Source: Paraburkholderia tropica (GTDB lineage Bacteria > Pseudomonadota > Gammaproteobacteria > Burkholderiales > Burkholderiaceae). From it: 64,000 nucleotides of DNA. The stretch is taken from contig NZ_CAJZAR010000037.1 of the NCBI RefSeq assembly GCF_914484835.1, positions 295,898 through 359,897 on the forward strand, in the 5' to 3' direction. Positions 1 to 8,764 of this stretch are shown piece by piece. The position numbers and the translations under genes are program-made. Every line of letters starts with the position of its first letter. Positions within the stretch are counted from its first letter, which is position 1. The notes under the pieces are model-generated. The model worked only from the letters and a program-made list of their open reading frames with translations. It was not told the DNA's origin and did no database searches.

Positions 1-1207
1 GCATGGCGTCGTGCGCGTGGCGCGGGCACCAGCCGAAATCGCCGTCGAATTCGACGCGCGTGTCGTTCGCGCAGCTATTGCAGGCGTGGAAGTTAATCAC
101 GCGCCAGGGCGTGCGGAACTCGGTGTGCGGATGCGAGAAGCCGCTGATCATCGTGACGGGCGCGCCCACCGCCCACGCGAGCCACGACAGCCCGCTGCCC
201 AGGCCGACGAAGCCCGCCGCGTGCGCGAGCAGGCTCGCCCGCTCCTGCAAGGGCCGCTCGCCGGTGTAGTCCTCCGCGCCTTCGGGCATCGTGTTGAGCG
301 CGCCGGGCAAGCCATATTCGCGATCGCGGTCGATGCAGAGCACGCGATAGCCGCGCGTGTTCAGATGCGCGACGAGCGTGCGCCAGCCGTCGGGATGGTT
401 CCAGTATTTGCACTGCGTGGAGGCCTGCGCGGCAATGCAGATATAGGGTTCGGCGATCGTGCGCGCAGGCTGCGCGACGACGACATGCGGACGCCGCTCG
501 ATCGCGTCCACGCCCAGCATGTGCGAGGCGAAGTCCTGCAGGCTGCTCACGCGCGGATCGGTGGGCTGATGGTCGCGGTCGGCGTAAGGCGAATAGCAGC
601 CCACGCGATAGGTCGCATAGGGGGCATCGGTGGCATCGGTGCCTCGGCCCGTTTCGCCGCTATCCGCTGCGTGTTGCGCCGTCGTTTCCGATACGAAACG
701 CAGCGCCGGATAGCCCGCCTCGAACAGCGCATGCAGATACGGCCGCATCACCACGCTCACCGTGCAGCCATGGCGCTGCCGGAAAGCCTCGATGGCGGGC
801 ACCCAGGCGATGGCGTCGCCGAGCGCGCCCGAGCCGATCACCATCCGCACGTGCTGGCCGGCCGCATCGTATCGATGCTCGAACACGCGCCGCGCGCCGT
901 CGAACACCTCCAGCAGAAACCGCACGAAATACTTGCGGCGGCTCGCGACGATCTCGCCCGCCCCGGCTTCGGCGTCGAACACGAGATTGCCAGTATCGAG
1001 ATCGTGCAGGCGCACGCGCCAGCCGGCGCGCGGCACCTGCACGCGGCAGCCATAGTTGAAGTCGTAGCGGATGCCTTCCGGGCCGCTCAGCGCGGGCGCG
1101 TCGACGCGCGCGAAAGCGGCGGCCGCGCGGCCGCGCTGCTTATCGGAAACTTGTTGATCTTCGGAAACGTTTTGCGTGCGGGAAGGCAGCGGGGGCGGCG
1201 TATTCAT
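1..1207 (-). CDS. Autotransporter O-heptosyltransferase, TibC/AAH family (3' end beyond window)
   Basis: The reading frame opens with ATG at 1207 and stays open for 402 codons to the left edge, so the C-terminus is missing. The protein has a GT9-like fold signature, with a motif reading VIGSGALGDAIAWVPAIE near residue 128 and a second domain that contains QASTQCKYWNHPDGW. Near the visible end come HACNSCAND and FGWCPRH, the cysteine pattern that binds iron in TibC-type enzymes; a fourth cysteine would lie past the edge. Members of this family transfer heptose from ADP-heptose to serines of self-associating autotransporter adhesins in the cytoplasm. The first ~60 residues are polar and probably disordered. 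Its adhesin substrate is expected next door, left of this window. Family assignment is confident; the sugar and substrate are inferred. Confidence 0.85.
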   Translation of the reverse strand, partial: MNTPPPLPSRTQNVSEDQQVSDKQRGRAAAAFARVDAPALSGPEGIRYDFNYGCRVQVPRAGWRVRLHDLDTGNLVFDAEAGAGEIVASRRKYFVRFLLEVFDGARRVFEHRYDAAGQHVRMVIGSGALGDAIAWVPAIEAFRQRHGCTVSVVMRPYLHALFEAGYPALRFVSETTAQHAADSGETGRGTDATDAPYATYRVGCYSPYADRDHQPTDPRVSSLQDFASHMLGVDAIERRPHVVVAQPARTIAEPYICIAAQASTQCKYWNHPDGWRTLVAHLNTRGYRVLCIDRDREYGLPGALNTMPEGAEDYTGERPLQERASLLAHAAGFVGLGSGLSWLAWAVGAPVTMISGFSHPHTEFRTPWRVINFHACNSCANDTRVEFDGDFGWCPRHAHDAM

Positions 1208-1311
1208 GATGTGGGGGGGCTCCGTCGGCGTGCGCGCCGGATCATAGTACGCGCCGCCTTCCCCCTACGCCCACGCAGATCAACAGATCGCGTGTTTTGC
1301 CCCCCGCGCGC

Positions 1312-2553
1312 TCAGGCCAGCGTGGCCGCCGCGAACTTGCCGATATCGGTGGCCGGATCGCGCAGCGCCGCGACATCCAGCGTCTTGCCCGAGCCCACCA
1401 GCTTCTTGCCGCAGAGGAAATCGGGCATCGAGCTGACCGCGTCGACCGCCAGCAGCGCGCCGTTCTTCAGGTAGTAGACGGCGAAGCGGCGCGCCGCCGG
1501 ATCGCCGCGCAGCACGGTCTCGTCATAGCCTTCGAGCAGGCCCACGGTCTGCAGCTTGAGTTCGTACTGGTCGGACCAGAACCACGGCGCATCGCAGGCC
1601 GGACGCGGCTTGCCGACGATGGCCGCCGCCGCGAGCTTCGCCTGCTCGACCGCGTTATGCACGCTTTCGAGACGGCCGGTGCGGCTGTAGTGCGAGAGCG
1701 GACGGCTCGCGCAGTCGCCGATCGCGAACACGTCGGCGTCGGACGTGCGCGCGTCGTCGTCGACGCGAATGCCGTTTTCGCAGACGATGCCCGCCGTCTC
1801 GGCCAGCCCCACATTCGGCACGATGCCGATGCCGATCAGCGCCAGCGTGGCCGGCACGACTTCGCCGCCCGCGAGCTGCACGCCCGTGAGCTTGCCGTTT
1901 TCGCCCACCAGCGCCTCGATCTTCGCGTTCAGGCGCAAATCGACGCCCTGCGCGCGATGCAGGTCGGCGTAGAACGTGGACACCGTTTCGCCCGTCACGC
2001 GGCCGAGCACGCGCGGCGCGGCTTCGAGCACGGTCACGGCGTGGCCGAGCTGGCGCGCGGCGGCCGCCGCTTCGAGGCCGATATAGCCCGCGCCGATCAC
2101 GACCAGTTTTTCGCCGGGCTGCACGCGTTCGCGCAGCACGTCGGCGTCGGCGAGCGAGCGCAGCGCGACCACGCCCGCGAGGTCGTGGCCCGGCACCGTC
2201 AGCGCGCGCGGCAGCGAGCCGGCGGCGAGAATCAGCTTGTCGTAGTGCAGGCTGCTGCCGTCGCTGAGCGTGAGCGTGTGGCCCGCGCGGTCGAGCGATT
2301 GCGCGCTCACGCCGAGCTTCAGCTCGATGCGCTGATCCTCGTAGAACTGGCGCGGCTTGAGCCAGAGGCGCTCGACATCGGCCTCGCCCTTCAGATACGC
2401 CTTGCTGAGCGGCGGACGATGATACGGCGGCACGGGCTCCTCGCCCACCAGCACGATGCGTCCTTCGAAACCGTATTGACGCAGCAGCGCCGCGGCGTTG
2501 CCACCCGCGTGCCCTGCTCCGACGATCACCACCGTGCTGCCCTGTTCCTGCAT
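1312..2553 (-). CDS. FAD-dependent NAD(P)H ferredoxin/rubredoxin reductase-like oxidoreductase
   Basis: This 413-residue protein has two dinucleotide-binding motifs. VVIVGAGHAGGNAA at the N-terminus should bind FAD, and VVIGAGYIGLEAAA near residue 150 should bind NAD(P)H. The segment PPYHRPPLSKAYL is typical of putidaredoxin-reductase and rhodocoxin-reductase type flavoproteins, as is FAIGDCA near residue 280. Such enzymes pass electrons from NAD(P)H to a [2Fe-2S] ferredoxin that feeds a P450 or ring-hydroxylating dioxygenase. No ferredoxin or oxygenase gene is visible next to it, so the partner is unknown. The length is normal for the family. It reads in the same direction as the heptosyltransferase, but there is no sign of a shared function. 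Confidence 0.9.
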   Translation of the reverse strand: MQEQGSTVVIVGAGHAGGNAAALLRQYGFEGRIVLVGEEPVPPYHRPPLSKAYLKGEADVERLWLKPRQFYEDQRIELKLGVSAQSLDRAGHTLTLSDGSSLHYDKLILAAGSLPRALTVPGHDLAGVVALRSLADADVLRERVQPGEKLVVIGAGYIGLEAAAAARQLGHAVTVLEAAPRVLGRVTGETVSTFYADLHRAQGVDLRLNAKIEALVGENGKLTGVQLAGGEVVPATLALIGIGIVPNVGLAETAGIVCENGIRVDDDARTSDADVFAIGDCASRPLSHYSRTGRLESVHNAVEQAKLAAAAIVGKPRPACDAPWFWSDQYELKLQTVGLLEGYDETVLRGDPAARRFAVYYLKNGALLAVDAVSSMPDFLCGKKLVGSGKTLDVAALRDPATDIGKFAAATLA

Positions 2554-2848
2554 GTCCGCTCCCTCAGGTGTGCGTGCGCGCGGCCCGCGCGCCTTGTTCG
2601 TGTTTCGTATCGGCGTCGCCTGTTTCGTTCAGGCGCGCTTCGAACCCGCCATTTTCGCATCGGAAACACGCGTCTCGCGCCCTGTTTCCGATCGGCAACG
2701 CGCGTTCGCGCCGCTGGCCGGGACCGAGATCATCTCACGATCGCGGCGCGTGGCCGGTAAAAGTCCGCCTCGGGATCTTCGGGTTCAGGCGCTTATTCGA
2801 GCGATCGAGCGGCCACGCCATCGAACGCCCGATCGACCTCAATCGACC
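2554..2848. other. Intergenic spacer with two GTTTCC/GGAAAC-type palindromes
   Basis: About 295 bases lie between two genes on the minus strand, and no gene is recognised. There are two imperfect inverted motifs. One is TTTTCGCATCGGAAAC at about 2652-2667 and the other is GTTTCCGATCGGCAAC at 2684-2699. Similar palindromes recur elsewhere in the window. Confidence 0.4.
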
Positions 2849-3787
2849 TCAATCGAGCGCGTGGTCGTTCGGCGCGGCGTAGAGCTTGCGCAGCGCGTCG
2901 CTCATCGGAAAGCGCAAGTCCGCGCCGCTGCCGGGCACCGGCTGCTCGAACCATTTCGCGTAGAGCTTGCTCATTTCGCCGCTCGTCATGAGGGCGCTCA
3001 TCGCGTCGTCGACGACCTGGCGGAACGCGGGGTCGCCGTTGCGCATCACGAACGCGTAGGCCTCCGACGACTGCGGCGTGCCGACGATCACCCAGTCCGC
3101 CGGCTTCGCCATGTGGGCGCGCGTGCCCGCGAGCAGCACGTCGTCCATCATGTAGGCGACGGCGCGGCCCGATTCGAGCATGCGGCGGCCCTCGCCGTAA
3201 TCGCGCGCGCTGAGCACCTGCATGTTCATGTGGCGATCGAGATTCATGCGCCGCAGCATGCGCTCGGACGTCGTGCCCTGATTCGTCACCACGGTCTTGC
3301 CCGCGAGATCCGGGAAATCGTGGATGCCCGAATTGCGGCGCGTGAGCAGCCGCGTATCGGCGATGAAGAAGGTGCTGGAGAACTGCACCTGACGCTGGCG
3401 CGCGTGGGTGTTGGTGGTGACGCCGCAGACCAGATCGACGCTGCCGTTCTGCACCAGCGGCATCAGATTCTGCGAGGTGACGGCGATAAAGCGCACGCCC
3501 AGTCCCGGACGCTGCGTGCGCGCCTTCACGGCCGCGATCACGCGGTCGCAGATGTCCTGCGAAAAGCCGACGACCTTGCCGTTCGCGTCGACCGACGAAA
3601 ACGGCACCGAGGTCTCGCTATAGCCGATCGCGATCGCGTTGGCGTCGCGGATCTTGTCGAGCGTGGGCTGCGCGACCTGCGCGCGCGCCGGTCCCGGCCA
3701 CGCCACGGCGGCGGCGATCACGACGAGCGCGGCGCAGGCGGCGTGCGCGCCTCGCGGCAGGCGCCTCGGTCGGCTCAAGCGGCTCAT
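2849..3787 (-). CDS. Amino-acid ABC transporter periplasmic substrate-binding protein (family 3)
   Basis: The start at 3787 is preceded by AAGGAGAG at good spacing; an in-frame codon 51 bases upstream lacks this. The N-terminus is basic with twin arginines, then a hydrophobic stretch ending in GPARAQ, a typical signal peptide. The mature part begins TLDKIRDANAIAIGY and contains PFSSVDANGKVVGFSQDIC and GSVDLVCGVTTNT, the hallmark strands of the bacterial extracellular solute-binding family 3 (glutamate/aspartate type). Length (312 residues) is normal. No permease or ATPase gene adjoins it, so it either uses a transporter encoded elsewhere or is an orphan receptor. Substrate is inferred from family only. 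Confidence 0.88.
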   Translation of the reverse strand: MSRLSRPRRLPRGAHAACAALVVIAAAVAWPGPARAQVAQPTLDKIRDANAIAIGYSETSVPFSSVDANGKVVGFSQDICDRVIAAVKARTQRPGLGVRFIAVTSQNLMPLVQNGSVDLVCGVTTNTHARQRQVQFSSTFFIADTRLLTRRNSGIHDFPDLAGKTVVTNQGTTSERMLRRMNLDRHMNMQVLSARDYGEGRRMLESGRAVAYMMDDVLLAGTRAHMAKPADWVIVGTPQSSEAYAFVMRNGDPAFRQVVDDAMSALMTSGEMSKLYAKWFEQPVPGSGADLRFPMSDALRKLYAAPNDHALD

Positions 3788-4180
3788 GACGGTCTCTCTC
3801 CTTGTTGATGGGCAAGCGGCGGTGCACCGCGCGGGCATCCCGAAATCCGATGCCGCCCTGCATCATGCCATGCCCACCGCTTCCCTTTGACGGACGGCAA
3901 GCCTGAGATAACGCGGCGCGGCTATCCTTGCGCCCGGCTCGCGCGGGCCGCCACGCGGGTCACGACGCGGATTGCAACGCGGATCGCCACGCGGGTCGCA
4001 GCACAAACCGCAGTGCAAGCTGCGGCGCAATCCGCGACGCAATCCGCACCGGAATTCACGCTGCCGTTCGCATCGAAGTCCGTCCGGCTGTCCGCATCGA
4101 AATCCGCACCGAAGTCCGCATGACGGACGCGCCACGCTCGCGCCGCATTCGTTCCGCACTCCCATCCCACGGAAAGCATC
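3788..4180. other. Intergenic region rich in 12-bp repeats
   Basis: This 390-base gap lies between divergent genes, so it should hold promoters for both the binding protein and the Rap1a-type gene. Its middle is filled by 12-bp tandem repeats (see the repeat entry). A plus-strand frame stays open from 3887 to 4123, but it has no ribosome binding site and reads only repeat-derived tetrapeptides, so it is not called as a gene. Confidence 0.5.
3953..4048. repeat. 12-bp imperfect tandem repeat, about 8 copies
   Basis: Units begin at 3953, 3965, 3977, 3989, 4001, 4013, 4025 and 4037. The first four follow ACGCGGRTYGCM and the later ones drift to RCGCAATCCGCR. A second short block with the same period (GCATCGAAATCC-like units) covers about 4070-4120. 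Because 12 is a multiple of three, the repeat keeps a reading frame open. Confidence 0.75.
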
Positions 4181-4564
4181 ATGACCAAGGCAATCCTCCC
4201 CGCGCTGGCGCTCGCCGCCGCGTTCGCCGCCGGCAGCGCAGCGGCACAAACCGCCCCCGCGCCCGCCGCCAGGCCCGCGCCCTCCATCGATCAGGCCGAC
4301 GTGTTCTACGCCGCCTGCCAGCAGCCCGAAAACCGCGACGCCTGCCTGCTGTACATGGCCGGCTACGCGAACGGCGCGCTCGTCCAGGCGCTCCTCGACC
4401 GCCAGCAGCCGCGCTATTGCCTGCCGCCGAACGCCACGCGTCCGCAGCAGCTCGGCGCGGTGCTCGCGTATATGAAGGGCCATCTGGAAAATATGCTCGA
4501 ACCCACGGGCGCGGTCGTCTACAAGGCGCTGATCGCCGCGTACCCCTGCCAGGCGAAGCGCTGA
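4181..4564 (+). CDS. Secreted Rap1a/Tai-family protein
   Basis: This is a 127-residue protein with a clear signal peptide ending at about SAAAQ (residue 23). The mature part has the Rap1a/Tai layout. It starts with FYAACQQPENRDACLLYMAGY, then YCLPPNATRPQQLGAVLAYM, and ends with ALIAAYPC, with four conserved cysteines likely to form two disulphides in the periplasm. Some family members are immunity proteins that neutralise type VI secretion amidases (Rap1a against Ssp1; the Tai proteins). No amidase or type VI gene is nearby, and many stand-alone members have no known role. The immunity function is therefore only a possibility. It is followed 76 bases later by a gene on the same strand. Confidence 0.75.
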   Translation: MTKAILPALALAAAFAAGSAAAQTAPAPAARPAPSIDQADVFYAACQQPENRDACLLYMAGYANGALVQALLDRQQPRYCLPPNATRPQQLGAVLAYMKGHLENMLEPTGAVVYKALIAAYPCQAKR

Positions 4565-4640
4565 AGCTGCGCGCACGCGGGCAACGGGACTAGAATCGGC
4601 AAACGCCCCGCCCGCCCGTCCCACCGGAGACTCCGACGCC

Positions 4641-5165
4641 ATGACACTCGCCGCCTCGCCCCGCCGCCCGCGCGTTTATCTCGCGGGCTTCGACGTCTTT
4701 CGTCCCGATGCGCTCGAACACGGCGCGCGGCTCGTCGCCGCGTGCGCGGAGTTCGGCTTCGAGGGCGTCTATCCGCTCGACGCCCAGGCGCCCGCCGATC
4801 TCGACGGCCCGCGCCAGGCCGCCTGGATCTACCGCGCGAACATCGAGTCGATCCGCACCGCCGACATCGTCATGGCCAACGTCGACGACTTTCGCGGCCC
4901 CGGCGAGCCCGATTCGGGCACCGCGTTCGAGATCGGCTTCGCCGCCGCGCTCGGCAAGGAAATCTGGGCCTATACGACCGACGCGGGCACGCTCGCCGAA
5001 CGCGTGCCCTCGCACGCCGGTCCGCGCGGACGCGTCTGCGAACGCGGCTTTCTCGTGGAAGATTTCGGTCTCTCGAAGAACCTGATGATCGCCTGCGCCG
5101 CGCGCATCGTGCAGGGCGACGCGCGCGCGTGTCTCACGGCGCTGTCGCAAGGGCGCACGCTTTAA
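4641..5165 (+). CDS. Nucleoside 2-deoxyribosyltransferase family protein
   Basis: The protein has 174 residues. It opens RVYLAGFDVFRPDA and carries ADIVMANVDDFRGPGEPDSGTAFEIGFA. The glutamate in SGTAFEIG corresponds to the family's catalytic nucleophile, which attacks C1' of the deoxyribose. Enzymes of this family swap bases between 2'-deoxynucleosides in salvage, and some cleave the N-glycosidic bond of modified nucleotides instead. Length and motif spacing are standard. A possible ribosome binding site (CCGGAGACTCC) precedes the start. The purine-related genes at 9.2-10.9 kb are not in the same operon. The exact substrate cannot be told from sequence. Confidence 0.85.
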   Translation: MTLAASPRRPRVYLAGFDVFRPDALEHGARLVAACAEFGFEGVYPLDAQAPADLDGPRQAAWIYRANIESIRTADIVMANVDDFRGPGEPDSGTAFEIGFAAALGKEIWAYTTDAGTLAERVPSHAGPRGRVCERGFLVEDFGLSKNLMIACAARIVQGDARACLTALSQGRTL

Positions 5166-5194
5166 CCCAGCCTCGCGCGCCCTTGCGCACTACA

Positions 5195-5222
5195 CACCAC
5201 GCACCACGCACCACGCACCACG
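5195..5222. repeat. 7-bp tandem repeat CACCACG, 4 copies
   Basis: Four perfect head-to-tail copies start at 5195, 5202, 5209 and 5216, filling the 60-base gap between the convergent deoxyribosyltransferase and S10 peptidase genes. No clear terminator hairpin is seen here. Confidence 0.8.
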
Positions 5223-5225
5223 CGC

Positions 5226-6887
5226 TCAGTGATGCAGCGCGCTCATCGTGCTCATGCGCTGCAACGCGCGAATGCGCGCCACGGCCGGACGGTTGGCCAC
5301 CGCGCTATCGTAGAGCTTCGCGAGATCGGCCTTGAGCGCCGTGCGCGACGCGCCGTCGAGATACACCATATGCCCCGACGGATAGAAGCGCGCGCTGAGG
5401 TTGTCGCGCACTTTCTGATCGACGAGCGGCATCTTCTGCAAGTCGATCACGGTCTGATAGAACGGCGTGACGAAGTCGTAATAACCGTTCGCCGACAGCA
5501 CGCGTAAATCGGGATTCAAGGCCATCACCGCGGCCAGATCGCCCGCCGTGTAGAGCACGATATTGCCCTGCGCATCGACGCCCTTCTGCGCGCCGGTCGG
5601 ATCGATATGGCCGAAGTCCCAGTTCTTGAACGCCTGGTCGTTGAGGTCCGTGAACGACGAGTTGGTGCGGAACTTGAGCGTCTCGTTCAGATAGCTGTTC
5701 CACATCGCCGTATAGACGCCGCTCACCGCCGTCATGGTCGGATCGTTGCCGCCCGCGTTCGGATCGACGTTGCCCGCGATGCCCGTGTCGATGGCCGTCA
5801 CGCGTCCGTCGTAGGAACCGAGCGCCACGCCCTTGTCCTTGAGCAGCGTAGTCAGAAACAGCGAATTGCCGCGGCTGTCGTAAGCAGCGATGTCGAGATT
5901 CCACGACTGCAGCGTTTGCGTGTCGATGCCCGTGTATTGCGAGAGTTTCTTCAGCGTCGCCGGAATCGACGGGTCTTTCGGATCGGGAAATTTCGCGAGC
6001 GCCTCGCGGTAATCGGTGCGCGCGAATTGCGCGACCTGCGCGACGAAACTCTGTAGATCCTTGGGCGCGGGTTTCACGCCGAGACGCTGATGAAACCACG
6101 CATCGGCGGCCACGGTCGGCAACGCGCCGATCGGATTGCCGCTCTGCGTGTAATCGAGTATCGACGATTGCAGCGTGATGCCGTTCAGGTCCACGCCGTC
6201 CTCGTGCAGCCGGTACGCGAGCACGCAGCTGCGCGCGGTGCCATACGACTCGCCGAACAGAAACTTCGGCGAATTCCAGCGATCGTTCGCGCTCAGATAG
6301 CGCTTGATGAACTGCTTGAGCGAGTCCGCGTCCTGATCGACGCCCCAGAAGTCGCGGTTGTGATGCGGCGCGATGGCCGCCGAATAGCCCGTGCCCACCG
6401 GATTGACGAAGATGAGATCGCTCTTGTCGAGCAGGCTGTCGGGGTTGTCTTCGAGCGCATAGGGCGCGGGCGGCGTGAAGCCCGGCATCGACGTCTTGAT
6501 GCGCCGCGGCGCGAACGAGCCGAGCAGCACGAACACCGACGACGAACCCGGCCCGCCGTTATAGAAGAACGTGACCGGCCGGTCCTGCGCCTGCACGCCG
6601 TCCTTCGTGAACGCCACGTAGAAAATCTTCGCGTTGGGCTGCGAACTGCTCGGATCGACGGTGACGAGGTGGCCCGCCGTCGCGGTGTAGGCGATCACCT
6701 CCTTGCCGATCTGGATCGCGTGATGCGTGATCGCGGCGTTCTCGGTCATGTCGGTGACGAAGTCGTCGGGACCGTTGCCGTAGGCGGTGGGATCGAAGCA
6801 CGGCTGGTCGGCGGGGCTGCGGTGCTTGCCGTTGCCGCTCGACGGACCGGCCTGGCCGCCGTTGCTGGACTGAGCCTCTTCGTTCAT
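5226..6887 (-). CDS. Serine carboxypeptidase-like protein, peptidase family S10
   Basis: Start at 6887 is chosen because AAGGAGAC lies just upstream. The 553-residue product has the S10 signature: TFFYNGGPGSSS near residue 107 (oxyanion region), FGESYGTA with nucleophile Ser214, GYYDFVTP with Asp471, and YPSGHMVYLDG with His506. S10 enzymes release C-terminal amino acids, usually at acid pH, though some relatives are acyltransferases. No signal peptide is visible; the first 25 residues are polar and Gly/Ser-rich, so the cellular location is uncertain. It sits 237 bases downstream of a sedolisin (S53) gene on the same strand, and the two together look like an acid proteolysis pair (inference). 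Confidence 0.9.
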   Translation of the reverse strand: MNEEAQSSNGGQAGPSSGNGKHRSPADQPCFDPTAYGNGPDDFVTDMTENAAITHHAIQIGKEVIAYTATAGHLVTVDPSSSQPNAKIFYVAFTKDGVQAQDRPVTFFYNGGPGSSSVFVLLGSFAPRRIKTSMPGFTPPAPYALEDNPDSLLDKSDLIFVNPVGTGYSAAIAPHHNRDFWGVDQDADSLKQFIKRYLSANDRWNSPKFLFGESYGTARSCVLAYRLHEDGVDLNGITLQSSILDYTQSGNPIGALPTVAADAWFHQRLGVKPAPKDLQSFVAQVAQFARTDYREALAKFPDPKDPSIPATLKKLSQYTGIDTQTLQSWNLDIAAYDSRGNSLFLTTLLKDKGVALGSYDGRVTAIDTGIAGNVDPNAGGNDPTMTAVSGVYTAMWNSYLNETLKFRTNSSFTDLNDQAFKNWDFGHIDPTGAQKGVDAQGNIVLYTAGDLAAVMALNPDLRVLSANGYYDFVTPFYQTVIDLQKMPLVDQKVRDNLSARFYPSGHMVYLDGASRTALKADLAKLYDSAVANRPAVARIRALQRMSTMSALHH

Positions 6888-7017
6888 GTCGTCTCCTTGC
6901 TCGTGGTACGCCGGGGGGCGTTCAGCGCCGCGCCTGGCGGCAGGCGTCGGCGGGCTGCAACGTGACGCACCGCGCGCCCTGCGCGCCGGGTCACAACCCA
7001 CGGCGCGGATGACACGC

Positions 7018-7035
7018 GGTTTCGCTTCGGAAACC
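7018..7035. repeat. Inverted repeat GGTTTC-N6-GAAACC
   Basis: A perfect 6-bp inverted repeat in the spacer between the S10 and S53 genes. It belongs to the dispersed GTTTCC/GGAAAC palindrome set listed in the findings. It could be an operator or a repeat element; nothing else distinguishes the two. Confidence 0.4.
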
Positions 7036-7124
7036 AGGAAAACTTTTGTGCGCGCCGGCATCGAGCCGGGTGAAACGAGTCGATGAGCCGATGTGAGTCG
7101 ATGCAGGCGCGCCGGCACTCGATG

Positions 7125-8744
7125 CTACGCCGAGCCGAGCGCCGCTGCCACTTTGCTGCCCACCGGCGTGCCGAGCCCCGTGCAGGCGTCCCAGCCCGGC
7201 CCGGCGGTGTAGTCGCCGTTGCTGCCGCTCGTGATGTCGTTGAACGCGCCCGGCTGCGCGTAGAGCTTCGCGTTGACGAAGCCCGCCGCCTTGCCGTTCG
7301 CCGCGTTGATGCGCGCGATCAGCGCGGCCCACAGCGGCGCGACCGCGCTGGTGCCGCCCACCACGGTGTCCGCGCCGCCGATGTGCACCGCATAGCCGCT
7401 GGCCGGATCGGCGTCGGCGGCCACGTCGGGCACGCCGCGCCGCACCAGCGCGCCCGCCCCGCCGCTGCTGCGCACGAGCCGCAAGCCCTTCTGCCACGCG
7501 GGCAGCGCGAAGGTGGCGCTGACGCCGCCGCCCGTCGCGCCGTCGCCCTGCGCGGCGGCGTTGCCCCAGACGGTTTCGCGCGTGATCTGCGCGTTCGCGG
7601 CCGTCACGTGCGTGCCGCCGCAGCCGAGCGCGTAGGGGCTCGACGCCGGGAAGTCGACGTGATCGGCGCCATCGCTCAGGCCGTCGGACGAGCCGCTGTC
7701 ACCCGACGCCGCGCACACCGTCACGCCGAGCGCGACGGCCGTTTGCAGCGCGTCGTTGAGCGCGCCGAGCGTCTGCTGCGACCACGCCGATTCGGGCGCG
7801 CCCCAGCTGATCGAAATGACCGAGGGCTTGCGCTGGCTGTCGTGCAGCGCGGCGCTCACCGCATCGACGAAACCGGCTTCGCTGTTGGGCGCGAAGTAGA
7901 CCGCGATCAGCGCGGCCGGCGCGAGCGCGCCCGCGATTTCGACGTCGAGCGTCACTTCGCCGTCGGGGCCGTTGGGGTCGCCGGTGGGCGCGTTCTTCGC
8001 CTGATCGACGGACACCGCTTCGACCTTCGGCATGGCCACGCCGAGCGCGCTGAAATAGGCCTTGAGGTCGGACGCCGCATAACCGCCGCCCATCTCGATC
8101 AGCGCGATGCACTGGCCCTTGCCGTCGCCGGGCGGGAAGTCGTAGAGCGTCGCGAGTTCGAGCGGCGTGAACGAACGATTCACCACGCGCGCGGGACGGA
8201 TGGGCGCGTGGATCGGACTGTCGCCGGACGTGCTCTGGGTCGATTCGATGCGAAAGTGCGGCCGCACCTTCGCGCGATTGTCGAGGCCGACCACGGCGGT
8301 GACGATCTCGTGCATGTCGTCGGGCAGATGGACCGGGCCGTTGGGCTGGCGAAAGTGCTGCTTGAGCGTGCCGACCTGATGCTCGAAGCGCTGAAGATCG
8401 ACGCCGAATGCCGCGTTGTACTGCTGCACGGTGCCCGAGAGCACCACGCGCCGCGCGCCGGAATCGGCGCTCACGACACTGAGGCCGTGCGCCTTCGCGA
8501 AGGTCTCGACGCGCTGGATATCGGCCTGTGCCGCGCCGAAGCGCTTCTCGTAGTCCGCGCGCGAAACGGGCTGCGCGCCCGCCGCGCCCGAGGCGATCTT
8601 GTCGACGAGTTCGTTGAACGCGGCCTGCGCCTGACGCCGCAGGATGAGGACGATGTCGAAATGCTCCGCGGGATCGCAGGCGCCGACGCACTGCGCGCCG
8701 GTCGGCGCCGGATGATCGCTGCCTGCCACGGGATGACGGGTCAT
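7125..8744 (-). CDS. S53 family serine-carboxyl peptidase (sedolisin, kumamolisin-like)
   Basis: This 539-residue protein has an N-terminal pro-kumamolisin activation domain (about residues 28-165, with LILRRQ and HFRQPNGPVHLPDDM) and an S53 catalytic domain. The catalytic residues can be placed: Glu263 and Asp267 in DGEVTLDVEIAGALAP, Asp349 in AASGDSG, and Ser466 in GGTSAVAP. The 82-residue spacing of the two aspartates matches kumamolisin. The C-terminal DITSGSNGDY...GPGWDACTGLG is the calcium site. These enzymes mature by self-cleavage and work at acid pH. As in kumamolisin, no classical signal peptide is seen. A cluster of 13-bp repeats lies just upstream of the start. Confidence 0.92.
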   Translation of the reverse strand: MTRHPVAGSDHPAPTGAQCVGACDPAEHFDIVLILRRQAQAAFNELVDKIASGAAGAQPVSRADYEKRFGAAQADIQRVETFAKAHGLSVVSADSGARRVVLSGTVQQYNAAFGVDLQRFEHQVGTLKQHFRQPNGPVHLPDDMHEIVTAVVGLDNRAKVRPHFRIESTQSTSGDSPIHAPIRPARVVNRSFTPLELATLYDFPPGDGKGQCIALIEMGGGYAASDLKAYFSALGVAMPKVEAVSVDQAKNAPTGDPNGPDGEVTLDVEIAGALAPAALIAVYFAPNSEAGFVDAVSAALHDSQRKPSVISISWGAPESAWSQQTLGALNDALQTAVALGVTVCAASGDSGSSDGLSDGADHVDFPASSPYALGCGGTHVTAANAQITRETVWGNAAAQGDGATGGGVSATFALPAWQKGLRLVRSSGGAGALVRRGVPDVAADADPASGYAVHIGGADTVVGGTSAVAPLWAALIARINAANGKAAGFVNAKLYAQPGAFNDITSGSNGDYTAGPGWDACTGLGTPVGSKVAAALGSA

Positions 8745-8764
8745 GAACGGCTCTCCTGTTTTCG

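Noticed and set aside
11..2760. Long plus-strand frames across the left edge
   Set aside because: They are opposite the heptosyltransferase and the flavoprotein; only the minus-strand frames carry motifs.
3863..4642. Minus-strand frame of 259 codons with cysteine/arginine repeats
   Set aside because: It runs over the Rap1a-type gene on the other strand and its repeat comes from the 12-bp array; no ribosome binding site or family.
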